The notes under the pieces: generated by a model
What the model saw: only the letters and a program-made list of their open reading frames with translations
Databases searched by the model: none
What the model was told of the DNA's origin: nothing
Made by a program: the position numbers and the translations under genes
Part shown: piece by piece, positions 42,518-50,464 of the stretch
Layout of the letters: each line of letters opens with the position of its first letter
How positions within the stretch are numbered: the first letter of the stretch is position 1
Source: Cellvibrio sp. KY-GH-1
GTDB taxonomy: Bacteria > Pseudomonadota > Gammaproteobacteria > Pseudomonadales > Cellvibrionaceae
Length of the DNA: 64,000 nt
Direction of reading: 5' to 3'
Assembly (NCBI RefSeq): GCF_008806975.1
Contig: NZ_CP031728.1
Location: forward strand, 3,493,501 to 3,557,500

Positions 42518-44650
42518 TTACTGTTTTTCTACCAAACGCACGTTATCAAACACCACATCAATGGCACCGGACGGCTCCATTACAAATAGATTGGTAATCG
42601 AGTTGAGTTTGGCAATGCCTGGACAGCAGGAAACTGAATTGCCGTTATCAATTAAATCGGCAACACCGATACGGTATTCGGTCCAGACTCCATCCGCCGG
42701 TAAAGGCACAGTAACATCGCTCACGTTAGGCCAGCCGCTGTCCATTTTTATCAATAACTTAGTGTCAGCTGCTTTGCTATTTACTTTGAAATCAAATACC
42801 AATTCACCTTTGGCGGACCAGTGATTTAAATTGGCCGGACCACTGATCACGTTGAAAAACACATTGCCATCGGGCCCGGTTTTTACCACCTTAAATACTT
42901 TCCCATGAGCACCGTCGTCAACTTCAGATGAGCTGATTTGACCAGAAGGATTATAGCTTTGCACTTGTAACCCGGATGCAATACTCGTGTCATACAAAGT
43001 AAACAACGGCAACTTGGCAAATTCATCAACACCGCTACTGGCTTTACCTTCAATGCGCACATTGTCGAACGAAACATTCATCGCTGCAGACGGATCAACC
43101 ACAAAGGTATTTACGATAGAGGCCAAGGTCGCTTTACCCGCTGCCAATGAATTACCGTTATCCAATAAATCATCGAGAGTGATGCGATATTCTTTCCACA
43201 CACCCAAATCGGTAACTGGTACGCTCACGTCGCTCACTGCAGGCCAGCCACTATCGAGCTTAACCAAAAGTTTTGCACCGTCTGCTTTGCTATTTACTTT
43301 GTAATCAAAAATTAATTCGCTATCACCTGACCAACCACGCATATCGGTTGGATCGCCAGCGACCTTAAAATAGGCGTTGCCGTTTGCGCCGCTTTTAACA
43401 ATGTTCCACACATCGCCGCGTCCGCTTTCAGCAATTTCCGAATGGCTAATGACGCCGTCAGGGTTGTAGGAATCAAAACTCAGCCCCCCAGCCAAATCGT
43501 TATCGAACATGGTGAATAACGGCGGCCCTGGCAATTTCACAGCGCCAATTACCGGGCGTTGATGACCGGCAACCAATTCAGCATTCGCACCAATAGTCGC
43601 GCAGCCTTTACCGGTAGATGGATTGGCGCTGCATTGATAGACGCGCACAAAATCCACCAACATTTTTTGTGGGAAAACTGATTCGTCTACACCTTTATTA
43701 TTGACGTTACCGGCCCAATTGCCTCCCACCGCTAAATTGAGCAGCAGATGAAATTTGGAGAAGCGATCAAAAGGCGCACCAACGGGAGCATCTTTTAACA
43801 CACCATCTTGCATGTACTGGCCATACCAACCGGTTTCGCGTTGAGTTGCAAAATGAACATCATCTACATACCAACGAATTTCACCCTCTTCCCACTCAAC
43901 CGCGTAAGTGTGGAAATCATCTGCCGGGTTGGCATTATTCGGTAATAAATAATCTGCACCCGAGTTAACATTGCCCGGCCAGTTGCGGCCAAAATGTAAA
44001 GTCCCGTGCACATGAGCTTCCGGCGCACTGCCATTAGTAACGACTTTTAAATTCACCGCTTCCATAATGTCGATTTCGCCACTGGAGGCCCAGCTGCCGT
44101 AAGGTGAATTAGTCGGCAACATCCAAATCGCGGGCCAGGTGCCTTGGCCAGCAGGTAATTTCGCACGAATTTCAAAGCGACCAAAAGTCCACTCTTTAAT
44201 ATTTTTGGTGCGTAACCGCGCCGAGGTGTAGGGTAAGGTTTTTGTGGTGGGGCTTTCACCTTCGGGCGAATCCGAACCGGTAAAGTCCTCGCGTTGGGCG
44301 ACAATATTTAACACACCATCAGCCACAAATGAGTTGGCTGGGCGATCGGTGTAACACTGCTGTTCATTATTACCGCCGCCCCAACAATTTTTTTCGAAAC
44401 CCCATTTGCCCATATCGATTGTGGTGCCGTTAAATTCGTCACTCCACACCAACTCCCAGGTGGGCGCGGCCGAACTCGCAGCACTGCTGGAACTCACCGC
44501 CGCACTCGACGCCAGTGAGCTGGATGCCGGTACACTGGAATTATTGCTGTTACCACCGCCGGAGCCGCCACAGCCCACCAGGCCAAGCAGCGCGATACCG
44601 AGCAGAGAATGAGATAAACCGGGTTTGAAGCCATATTCGTGATTTTTCAT
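42518..44650 (-). CDS. GH16 endo-beta-1,3-glucanase (laminarinase) lipoprotein
   Basis: 710 residues. Lipobox LVGC with C27, then a Gly/Ser linker (to about 63). The GH16 domain spans about 64-345: WSDEFNGTTIDMGKW, ARLRTKNIKEWTFGRFE, and the catalytic E192-x-D194-x-x-E197 in GEIDIMEAV. The methionine in EIDIME and the WMLP stretch fit the laminarinase branch. Two tandem modules follow (about 385-545 and 555-710), each starting PLFT and ending in FDNVR; they resemble the C-terminal domain of the GH3 enzyme in this locus. It cuts beta-1,3-glucan at the cell surface. A GGTAAG-type RBS precedes the ATG. Confidence 0.93.
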   Translation of the reverse strand: MKNHEYGFKPGLSHSLLGIALLGLVGCGGSGGGNSNNSSVPASSSLASSAAVSSSSAASSAAPTWELVWSDEFNGTTIDMGKWGFEKNCWGGGNNEQQCYTDRPANSFVADGVLNIVAQREDFTGSDSPEGESPTTKTLPYTSARLRTKNIKEWTFGRFEIRAKLPAGQGTWPAIWMLPTNSPYGSWASSGEIDIMEAVNLKVVTNGSAPEAHVHGTLHFGRNWPGNVNSGADYLLPNNANPADDFHTYAVEWEEGEIRWYVDDVHFATQRETGWYGQYMQDGVLKDAPVGAPFDRFSKFHLLLNLAVGGNWAGNVNNKGVDESVFPQKMLVDFVRVYQCSANPSTGKGCATIGANAELVAGHQRPVIGAVKLPGPPLFTMFDNDLAGGLSFDSYNPDGVISHSEIAESGRGDVWNIVKSGANGNAYFKVAGDPTDMRGWSGDSELIFDYKVNSKADGAKLLVKLDSGWPAVSDVSVPVTDLGVWKEYRITLDDLLDNGNSLAAGKATLASIVNTFVVDPSAAMNVSFDNVRIEGKASSGVDEFAKLPLFTLYDTSIASGLQVQSYNPSGQISSSEVDDGAHGKVFKVVKTGPDGNVFFNVISGPANLNHWSAKGELVFDFKVNSKAADTKLLIKMDSGWPNVSDVTVPLPADGVWTEYRIGVADLIDNGNSVSCCPGIAKLNSITNLFVMEPSGAIDVVFDNVRLVEKQ

Positions 44651-44733
44651 ACTTACCTCTATTGTTATTGTAAAACCCTGGGATTTTGGAATTGCTGGTA
44701 AAAAAGAGCTGTAGTTATTATTTAGATCATTCG

Positions 44734-44750
44734 TTGAAAATTTTTCAAAC
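44734..44750 (-). promoter_or_regulatory. TTGAAAATTT...TTCAAAC element upstream of GH16
   Basis: TTGAAAATTTTTCAAAC, an inverted repeat TTGAAAA/TTTTCAA that also occurs, with one extra base, upstream of the TonB receptor gene at 56964-56981. It lies 84-100 bases before the GH16 start. A shared regulator site is likely. Confidence 0.45.
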
Positions 44751-44758
44751 GTCGCGCT

Positions 44759-44801
44759 AAAAAAATCTCGGCGGAGCCTTTCACTGCGCCGAGATTTTTT
44801 T
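44759..44801 (-). terminator. Terminator of the GH3 gene
   Basis: ATCTCGGCG / CGCCGAGAT stem (44765-44773 with 44787-44795), A and T runs on both sides. It is the only separation between GH3 and the GH16 promoter region. Confidence 0.92.
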
Positions 44802-44807
44802 CAGAAA

Positions 44808-47360
44808 TTATTCCGTACACGCAGGTGCAGTGGCATTTTTCTCAATACGAACGTTGTAGAGCGACACATCCAGACTGCCATCGGTACTGAGCATGAAAGG
44901 CGCAAGTACCATATCCAGTTTCACGCGTTTTTTCGCAAAGCATTCCAGCGCAATACTGACACTGGTCCACTCACCCAGAGGGGCAGCATTTAATTGCTCG
45001 GTCACTGGAATTTCCCCCGCACAATCACTGCCGCAGTACATACCCACACTCACTGCAGCGGTGGGTTTTGCATTCACTTTCATATCGAATACCAACGCGC
45101 CCTTGTTTTCTGCATAAACACTCAGATCCGAGCGCGTTGTTGAACCGAAAGTCACTGTCGCTTTAGCACTGCCGTTAAATTGCACACGGCGTGTATCTTC
45201 CTGCACTTGTTTATCCTGCGAGGTAACTTTCACGGCACCCAACTCGCCGCTGCTCGTGGTCACTGGCGCCATATTATTTACATGGTCCAGTAACACCAAG
45301 GTCCAGGGATTCATCACGCGTTGATTAAACACAGGCACCACATCCGGTGCCTGTGCAGCGACCAGTTGTGCAGCGGTTTCATCCAGCGCGGGTGTTTCGG
45401 TTTTATCGGCGTAAGTCAAACCAAAATCAAACGCAAATTGTGGTTTGTAATCAGCATCACCTTGGTTAAGCGGCGACTGCACAGGTGACGCAGGCCAGGA
45501 GAAAGGTAATTTACCTTTCACATCGTAATTCAAGGAACCGTCTGCTTTGGTGAGCAACACATCGGCAACCCCAACACCTTCGGAACCGGGTAACCAGACA
45601 ACCGCAAAAGCATCAGACGCATTGATAAAATTATTAGCCCAGAGCGGGCGGCCAGTAATAAATAGCGAAACCACTTTAATGCCATCGGCCTTCAATTTTT
45701 TCAGCAGTGCCAAATTGGTTTCGCTTTTGTAGATCAACGTCCCAACATCGCCTTGCATTTCAGCGTAAGGGTCTTCACCAAATACCACGAACGCAACATC
45801 GGGTTTGGTTTTGTAATTGCCATCAACACTTAACTCAGCCGCACCACCCGCGGCGTTCGCCGCATCGGCAATGCCTTGATAAATAGAGGTGCCGCCGGGG
45901 AAGTCCGCATTGGTATTTCCAGTGCCCTGCCAGGTGATACTCCAGCCACCGGATTGTTTGCCGATATTGTCCGCGCCATCGCCCGCCACCAATATTTTGC
46001 TGTTGGCTTTTACCGGCAGAGTCTGCGCATTATTTTTTAACAATACGATGGATTCACGCACAGCCTGGCGCGCAACAGCGCGATGCGGAGCCGAGCCAAT
46101 CACTTCGCGTTTTCCGGCGAGTTCGCGGGTAGAGGGTGCACCTTTCTCAAAGAGACCCGCGCGAATTTTCACACGCAGAATACGCGCAACGGCATCATCC
46201 AGACGCGCTTGCGATATTTCGCCGCTTTTCACTTGCGCCACAGTGTTGTGATACAACTCTTTCCAGTTACCTTCCGGCGCCATGAAAATATCCAGGCCGG
46301 CATTAATTGCTTGCGGGCAGCTCACCGGTGTACAACCCGACACAAATGCATGGCCATTCCAATCACCCACCACCAGACCATCAAAACCCATTTGGTTTTT
46401 TAATTGTTCAGTAAGCAGATATTGGTTGCCGTGCATCTTCACGCCCTGCCAACTGCTGAAGGAAGCCATGACAGTTTGCGCGCCGGCGGCCAGTGCCGTT
46501 TCATAACCCGCGTTATGGATTTTTACCAACTCGGCTTCGCTGATTTGCGCATCGCCGCGATCCTGCCCGCCCTGGGTTCCGCCATCAGCCAGGAAATGTT
46601 TGGCCGTCGCAATGACATGCTGCTCACTGAGGAAATCCTTACCCGCAACGCCCTGCAAACCTTCCACCATTTTGCCGCCGTAGGATTTCACCACTGCAGG
46701 ATCTTCAGAATAGGATTCATAGGTGCGGCCCCAACGATCATCGCGCACTACTGCGAGCGTTGGAGCAAAACTCCAGTCAATACCCGTCACGGCAATTTCC
46801 GCACCGGTCGCCGCACCAATTTGTTGGATTAATTCGGGATTACGTGTTGCCCCCAAGCCAATGTTATGGGGGAAAAGGGTTGCGCCGATAATGTTGTTAT
46901 GGCCGTGAACGGCATCGGTACCCCAGATAATTGGAATCGCCACGCGGCCATTTTCCGCGTTCATGGAGGCGTTATAAAAACCATCGGCCAGGGCTAACCA
47001 ATCCTCCACTTTTGCGTGTTTATTTTCACCCGGGTAAGACCCGCCGCCATTCAGAATTGAGCCCAGGTTGTACTCAATAACATCCGCCGGGGTTACATGG
47101 CGCAGTTCGGGCTGAATCAGTTGCCCTACTTTTTGCTCGGTGGTCATCTTGCCCAGCAGTTCAGTAATTTTTGCTTCTACGGCGGGATCTTTCTTGACCG
47201 CAAAGTCCAGCTTGGGCCACAGCGATGCAGGCGCATCCGCAACCGGGGCACTGACTTCAGTTGGAGTCGCTTCTGTCGATTTTTTACCGCAGCCCGTCAA
47301 AGCCGCCACCACCGCCAGACTGCAAAATGCCAATGCTGCGGATTTGTAAAGAAGGGGCAT
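44808..47360 (-). CDS. GH3 beta-glucosidase lipoprotein (ExoP-like)
   Basis: 850 residues. Lipobox LTGC with C24. GH3 N-terminal barrel (about 55-400) with WGTDAVHGHNN, YESYSEDP and the nucleophile D333 in VVGDWNGH; GH3 C-terminal domain (about 440-655) with FVVFGEDPYAEMQGDVGTL; then an ExoP-type beta-sandwich domain (about 700-845, ALVFDMKVNAKP to YNVRIEK). The architecture is that of marine 1,3/1,4-beta-glucan exohydrolases. It releases glucose from the oligosaccharides made by GH16 and GH81. The start has GAGG upstream. A long leader with its own terminator precedes it. Confidence 0.93.
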   Translation of the reverse strand: MPLLYKSAALAFCSLAVVAALTGCGKKSTEATPTEVSAPVADAPASLWPKLDFAVKKDPAVEAKITELLGKMTTEQKVGQLIQPELRHVTPADVIEYNLGSILNGGGSYPGENKHAKVEDWLALADGFYNASMNAENGRVAIPIIWGTDAVHGHNNIIGATLFPHNIGLGATRNPELIQQIGAATGAEIAVTGIDWSFAPTLAVVRDDRWGRTYESYSEDPAVVKSYGGKMVEGLQGVAGKDFLSEQHVIATAKHFLADGGTQGGQDRGDAQISEAELVKIHNAGYETALAAGAQTVMASFSSWQGVKMHGNQYLLTEQLKNQMGFDGLVVGDWNGHAFVSGCTPVSCPQAINAGLDIFMAPEGNWKELYHNTVAQVKSGEISQARLDDAVARILRVKIRAGLFEKGAPSTRELAGKREVIGSAPHRAVARQAVRESIVLLKNNAQTLPVKANSKILVAGDGADNIGKQSGGWSITWQGTGNTNADFPGGTSIYQGIADAANAAGGAAELSVDGNYKTKPDVAFVVFGEDPYAEMQGDVGTLIYKSETNLALLKKLKADGIKVVSLFITGRPLWANNFINASDAFAVVWLPGSEGVGVADVLLTKADGSLNYDVKGKLPFSWPASPVQSPLNQGDADYKPQFAFDFGLTYADKTETPALDETAAQLVAAQAPDVVPVFNQRVMNPWTLVLLDHVNNMAPVTTSSGELGAVKVTSQDKQVQEDTRRVQFNGSAKATVTFGSTTRSDLSVYAENKGALVFDMKVNAKPTAAVSVGMYCGSDCAGEIPVTEQLNAAPLGEWTSVSIALECFAKKRVKLDMVLAPFMLSTDGSLDVSLYNVRIEKNATAPACTE

Positions 47361-47462
47361 AAATTACCTCGCCGTAGAAATATTATTGTTGGATAGTCAG
47401 GTTGCTAATAATTTGTTGGTTGTTCACGTATCAGGTCAGCTACCACTCCAAATAGCAAAAAT

Positions 47463-47501
47463 GCCCCCCGCATTCTCCTTCGAGGAAAGAATGTGGGGGG
47501 C
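47463..47501 (-). terminator. Terminator inside the GH3 leader
   Basis: GCCCCCC(A)CATTCT paired with AGAATG(C)GGGGGGC, then ATTTTTG on the minus strand. It lies 103 bases upstream of the GH3 start and downstream of the shared motif at 47702. Confidence 0.8.
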
Positions 47502-47701
47502 AAAGCAAGGAGAGCTAACAAGCGTAATTCGGGTTGGCATATGTGTACCTAAACCACTCTTGCTAACACCCATGGGGACCTGACATCACCCAGGGGTTCA
47601 GTCCCAGTGAGAAAACGGATCACTGGCACACCGAACAGCGGCTCAACCACGGGCGCGCTATCCGGCTGACCAATGCATAGTGGCATCGGAATCAAAAGGG
47701 T

Positions 47702-47714
47702 GTCGTCCCACTTT
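47702..47714 (-). promoter_or_regulatory. Shared glucan-locus motif, site a (GH3)
   Basis: Minus strand AAAGTGGGACGAC, preceded by ATT. It is nearly identical to sites upstream of the TonB receptor, GH81 and the small secreted protein, and points in the direction of transcription of GH3, about 345 bases before the start codon. Confidence 0.6.
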
Positions 47715-47833
47715 AATCAGCGGTGGAACATGGGGCTGTTCACTTTTGTGAGGGGGATTTTTTCATACGGCGTTCTGATAAATTTTGGCGTTTGAGCTAG
47801 TCGAACCTGCCTTTTTTTTCGTTTAAATAAAAA

Positions 47834-47859
47834 AGCCGGTTATTGGGTTATAACCGGCT
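47834..47859 (-). terminator. Terminator of the first halogenase-like gene
   Basis: AGCCGGTTAT-TGGGTT-ATAACCGGCT, perfect 10-base stem followed by TTTTTTAT on the minus strand. Confidence 0.93.
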
Positions 47860-47897
47860 TTGAGCAGACATTCACTTCAGGTGAAGGCGGGGAAAAA

Positions 47898-49457
47898 CTA
47901 GATTTTCTGAAACCCGAACTCACGCACCTTGTTCAAGAGCGCTCGGTTCGTCGGCAAGTTGTTTATAAATGACTGGGTTTTTTTCATATTGGCGTTAAAC
48001 AGTTCACCCGCTTTTTCACTGTTTGCTGCCGCTGCTCGCTTGGCCACCGATGAAATCTGTGTGTCAAACCCCATGCCGTAAAGCACGTATTGGTAGCTCG
48101 CCCAGGGAAACATTTCATCGCCGCGAATATCGTGTTTCCAGGGAACGTGATAACGCCAGAGGTCGAGTAATTCGCGCAGTCCATCCGGCTGGGTTGAGTC
48201 TGCCAAGTGATCGCGCCAGTAGTCGGTATCGCGTCGCTCACTCAATACATAGTGCAATTTCAGGAATTCAATGATGCGCTGCCAGTGATCAAAGAACTGC
48301 TGGTTAAAGCGTTTAGCCACAGTATCCATCACCGCGCGTGTTGCCGGTAGTTGTTCGGCGATCATTTGCGCCGACAATTCAATCAACACCAACGCCGTTG
48401 CTTCAAGCGGTTCAATGAAGCCCGCCGCTATACCCACACCCACACAGTTCTTGTGCCATAACACCTTGCGATAACCGGGGTTAAAGGTCAGCTTGCGCGG
48501 CATAATTTTTTCAGCGGCCGCCTTGCCGATAGCGGGTTCAAGATAGTCCTGCAGATTTTTCAGCACCTGCTCATCACTGGTGTGCGCACTGGAAAAAACA
48601 TGGCCGATCCCACGCCGCGTCGGCAGGCCAATATCCCAAATCCAGCCGCAATCCTGCGCGGTAGAAACCGTGCAGGATTGAATGGGCGATTCCGTTTCGC
48701 CATAAGGAATTTGCACCGCCAGGGCACTATCGTTAAACAACACCCGGCGCTCTTCGTTAAGCGGGATTTGGTAGTGCTCGCCTAACAACAACGAGGCAAA
48801 ACCGGTGCAGTCGATAAATAAATCCGCAACCAGGTCACCATTCATCTTGGTGGAAATGGAGGCAATATCACCGTTTTCAGCAGAATTAATTTTTATGACG
48901 TGATCCTGAATATAAGTTACGCCCAGTTTTTCAGTGCAGTGCTTTTTCAGGAAGTTGGAAAATTTACCCGCATCCAGATGATAGCCATAGTTACTGGCAC
49001 CACCATACTCCGGGGAAGTAATTAATTTAGGTGCGAGATTACGATCTGAAATAAAGCGAATGGGGCAGACAGCATCGGAAAAATTCACTTGATCGCGATG
49101 CGCTAGCCATTGCTCCGCCAGATTAAAGTCGTTGCCGCCATCGGGCAGACTAAAAGGATGGTAGTAGGCGCCGCCAGCCGGCTTCAACCAATCGACAAAC
49201 TTGGAGCCTTGCTTAAAGCTTGCATCGCATTCGCGAAAAAATTCTGTCTCCGACACACCAATTTTTTTCAGGGTAGAACGCATGGAAGGCCAGGTGCCTT
49301 CGCCCACACCGATAGTAGGCACGTCGGGTGATTCAACCAACACGAGTTCCAGGCCGTTATCTGGATCGACCAAATGCTCGGCCGCAATTACTCCTGCCGT
49401 TAACCAACCGGCAGAACCACCGCCGACAATCATTATTTTTTTAATTGGATTATTCAT
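47898..49457 (-). CDS. Flavin-dependent tryptophan halogenase homologue 1
   Basis: 519 residues. FAD fold IMIVGGGSAGWLTAGVIA at the N-terminus, GVGEGTWPSMRSTLKKIG, a lysine in SFKQGSKFVDW where halogenases have their catalytic lysine region, and GIAAGFIEPLEATALVLIE (the conserved loop near the active site). The WxWxIP motif of true halogenases is altered to WIWDIG. Members of this family next to TonB receptors are not known to chlorinate tryptophan; they may modify a sugar- or receptor-linked molecule. It is a paralogue of 50465-51949 and has its own terminator. Confidence 0.85.
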   Translation of the reverse strand: MNNPIKKIMIVGGGSAGWLTAGVIAAEHLVDPDNGLELVLVESPDVPTIGVGEGTWPSMRSTLKKIGVSETEFFRECDASFKQGSKFVDWLKPAGGAYYHPFSLPDGGNDFNLAEQWLAHRDQVNFSDAVCPIRFISDRNLAPKLITSPEYGGASNYGYHLDAGKFSNFLKKHCTEKLGVTYIQDHVIKINSAENGDIASISTKMNGDLVADLFIDCTGFASLLLGEHYQIPLNEERRVLFNDSALAVQIPYGETESPIQSCTVSTAQDCGWIWDIGLPTRRGIGHVFSSAHTSDEQVLKNLQDYLEPAIGKAAAEKIMPRKLTFNPGYRKVLWHKNCVGVGIAAGFIEPLEATALVLIELSAQMIAEQLPATRAVMDTVAKRFNQQFFDHWQRIIEFLKLHYVLSERRDTDYWRDHLADSTQPDGLRELLDLWRYHVPWKHDIRGDEMFPWASYQYVLYGMGFDTQISSVAKRAAAANSEKAGELFNANMKKTQSFINNLPTNRALLNKVREFGFQKI

Positions 49458-49901
49458 TTTCTGTTTGACCCGTAACCACTATGGCTGTGTAGTGGCTGGC
49501 ATTATGCCCCAGGCCCACGCGGGGCGCACCTCTCGGATTATTGCTATCCGCTATCCCTGATCACCCGATGGCCGCTGCAACCAACCCACCCCCTTATTTC
49601 CCCGTACATCGTTCACCGATTTTGCCCAGTTTTAACCAACACAAAAGGTGGGACGATATTTTTTGCATTTAGGGTTACAACTCTCGCCCACGTCAAGGCC
49701 GAGCCTTACTGCTTGTTTTAGCTGTAGTTAGAGTGACGCGACAAGCAGTCAAGTTTGAACCCGCGAGAAATTTCTGGTGGGTTCGATCATCAGCCAGGAG
49801 GCTGATAACACTGGCGATGTAATTTGCATCGCCGCGAATATTCAACCGGATGCTGAATATTACGCGCGCATAATCAACCTAAACAATGAATGGGAATTTA
49901 T
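49458..49901. other. Divergent intergenic region with motif site b
   Basis: 444 bases between halogenase 1 (minus) and the small secreted protein (plus). It contains the shared motif at 49645-49656 and a hairpin CATCAGCC-AGGA-GGCTGAT near 49790-49810 in the leader of the plus-strand gene. No other gene seen. Confidence 0.5.
49645..49656 (+). promoter_or_regulatory. Shared glucan-locus motif, site b
   Basis: AAGGTGGGACGA on the plus strand, in the orientation that the other copies have toward their genes; it therefore points to the small secreted protein gene at 49902 (about 245 bases), but it also lies about 190 bases upstream of halogenase 1 in reverse orientation. Confidence 0.55.
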
Positions 49902-50372
49902 ATGAAATTAGTAAAATTAATCCTGGGTATCAGTATCTCGCTCGCGGGCAGCTTGGCCGCGAGCAGCTTTGCGCAATCAACCCAACCTTCGGGTTGCAGC
50001 TGGGTTAACACCAGCGTGCAAAACATTCCCTCTGGCGCGATTGTTACATCATCGTGCCAACTGAACGGCACTTCAATTGCGACACGCGAACAAAAACATC
50101 ACCAGTACAATCCATCTACGTGCAGCATCACCTGGGTTGCATCGGGTTATGTGTCCAGCGGCGCTTGTGACAGTGCAGTTATTTTAAAATATGTCACTAC
50201 CAGCACACCGAGCAGTTGTAATACCGGTGCCACATTAATAGTACAAACTGGTCCTAATGGTTCATTAAATCCGAATATGACACCCAGCCAATTCTGTGGC
50301 CAGAATTGTCCCTACACGGTACAACCACTGGACCCATATTCTTATCCACGCTTGAAATACACGTGCAATTAA
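49902..50372 (+). CDS. Small secreted Cys-rich protein, unknown
   Basis: 156 residues from the ATG at 49902 (GGGA 7 bases upstream). Signal peptide 1-24 (LILGISISLAGSLAASSFA). The mature part is Thr/Ser-rich with eight cysteines (SGCSW, SSCQLN, STCSITW, SGACDS, SSCNTG, FCGQNCPY, KYTCN), which suggests disulfide-stabilised beta structure. No family recognised. The only plus-strand gene inside the glucan locus, inserted between the two halogenase-like genes and carrying a copy of the shared motif upstream. A glucan-binding role is possible but not supported by a recognised module. Confidence 0.7.
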   Translation: MKLVKLILGISISLAGSLAASSFAQSTQPSGCSWVNTSVQNIPSGAIVTSSCQLNGTSIATREQKHHQYNPSTCSITWVASGYVSSGACDSAVILKYVTTSTPSSCNTGATLIVQTGPNGSLNPNMTPSQFCGQNCPYTVQPLDPYSYPRLKYTCN

Positions 50373-50395
50373 CTCCGCCCGGTATTTGCGAACAC

Positions 50396-50429
50396 AAAAA
50401 AGCCGGATAACTTTTATCCGGCTTTTTTT
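50396..50429. terminator. Bidirectional terminator
   Basis: AGCCGGATAA-CTT-TTATCCGGCT with A5 before and T7 after, between the convergent small secreted protein and halogenase 2 genes. Confidence 0.95.
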
Positions 50430-50464
50430 ATTGTCACTGGCCAAGTATTGGCAAAAAAATAATT

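Larger units (their letters stand above)
47361..47897. other. Long intergenic region upstream of GH3
   Basis: 537 bases without a convincing gene. From right to left on the minus strand it holds the halogenase terminator (47834-47859), the shared 13-base motif (47702-47714), about 200 unassigned bases and a second terminator (47463-47501) within what should be the GH3 leader. A 7-codon frame (MSGPHGC) near 47570-47590 has no ribosome-binding site worth noting. The layout suggests a regulated promoter plus attenuator. Confidence 0.5.

Noticed and set aside
47386..47583. 65-codon plus-strand frame upstream of GH3
   Set aside because: Crosses the terminator hairpin at 47463-47501, has no ribosome-binding site and no recognisable features.
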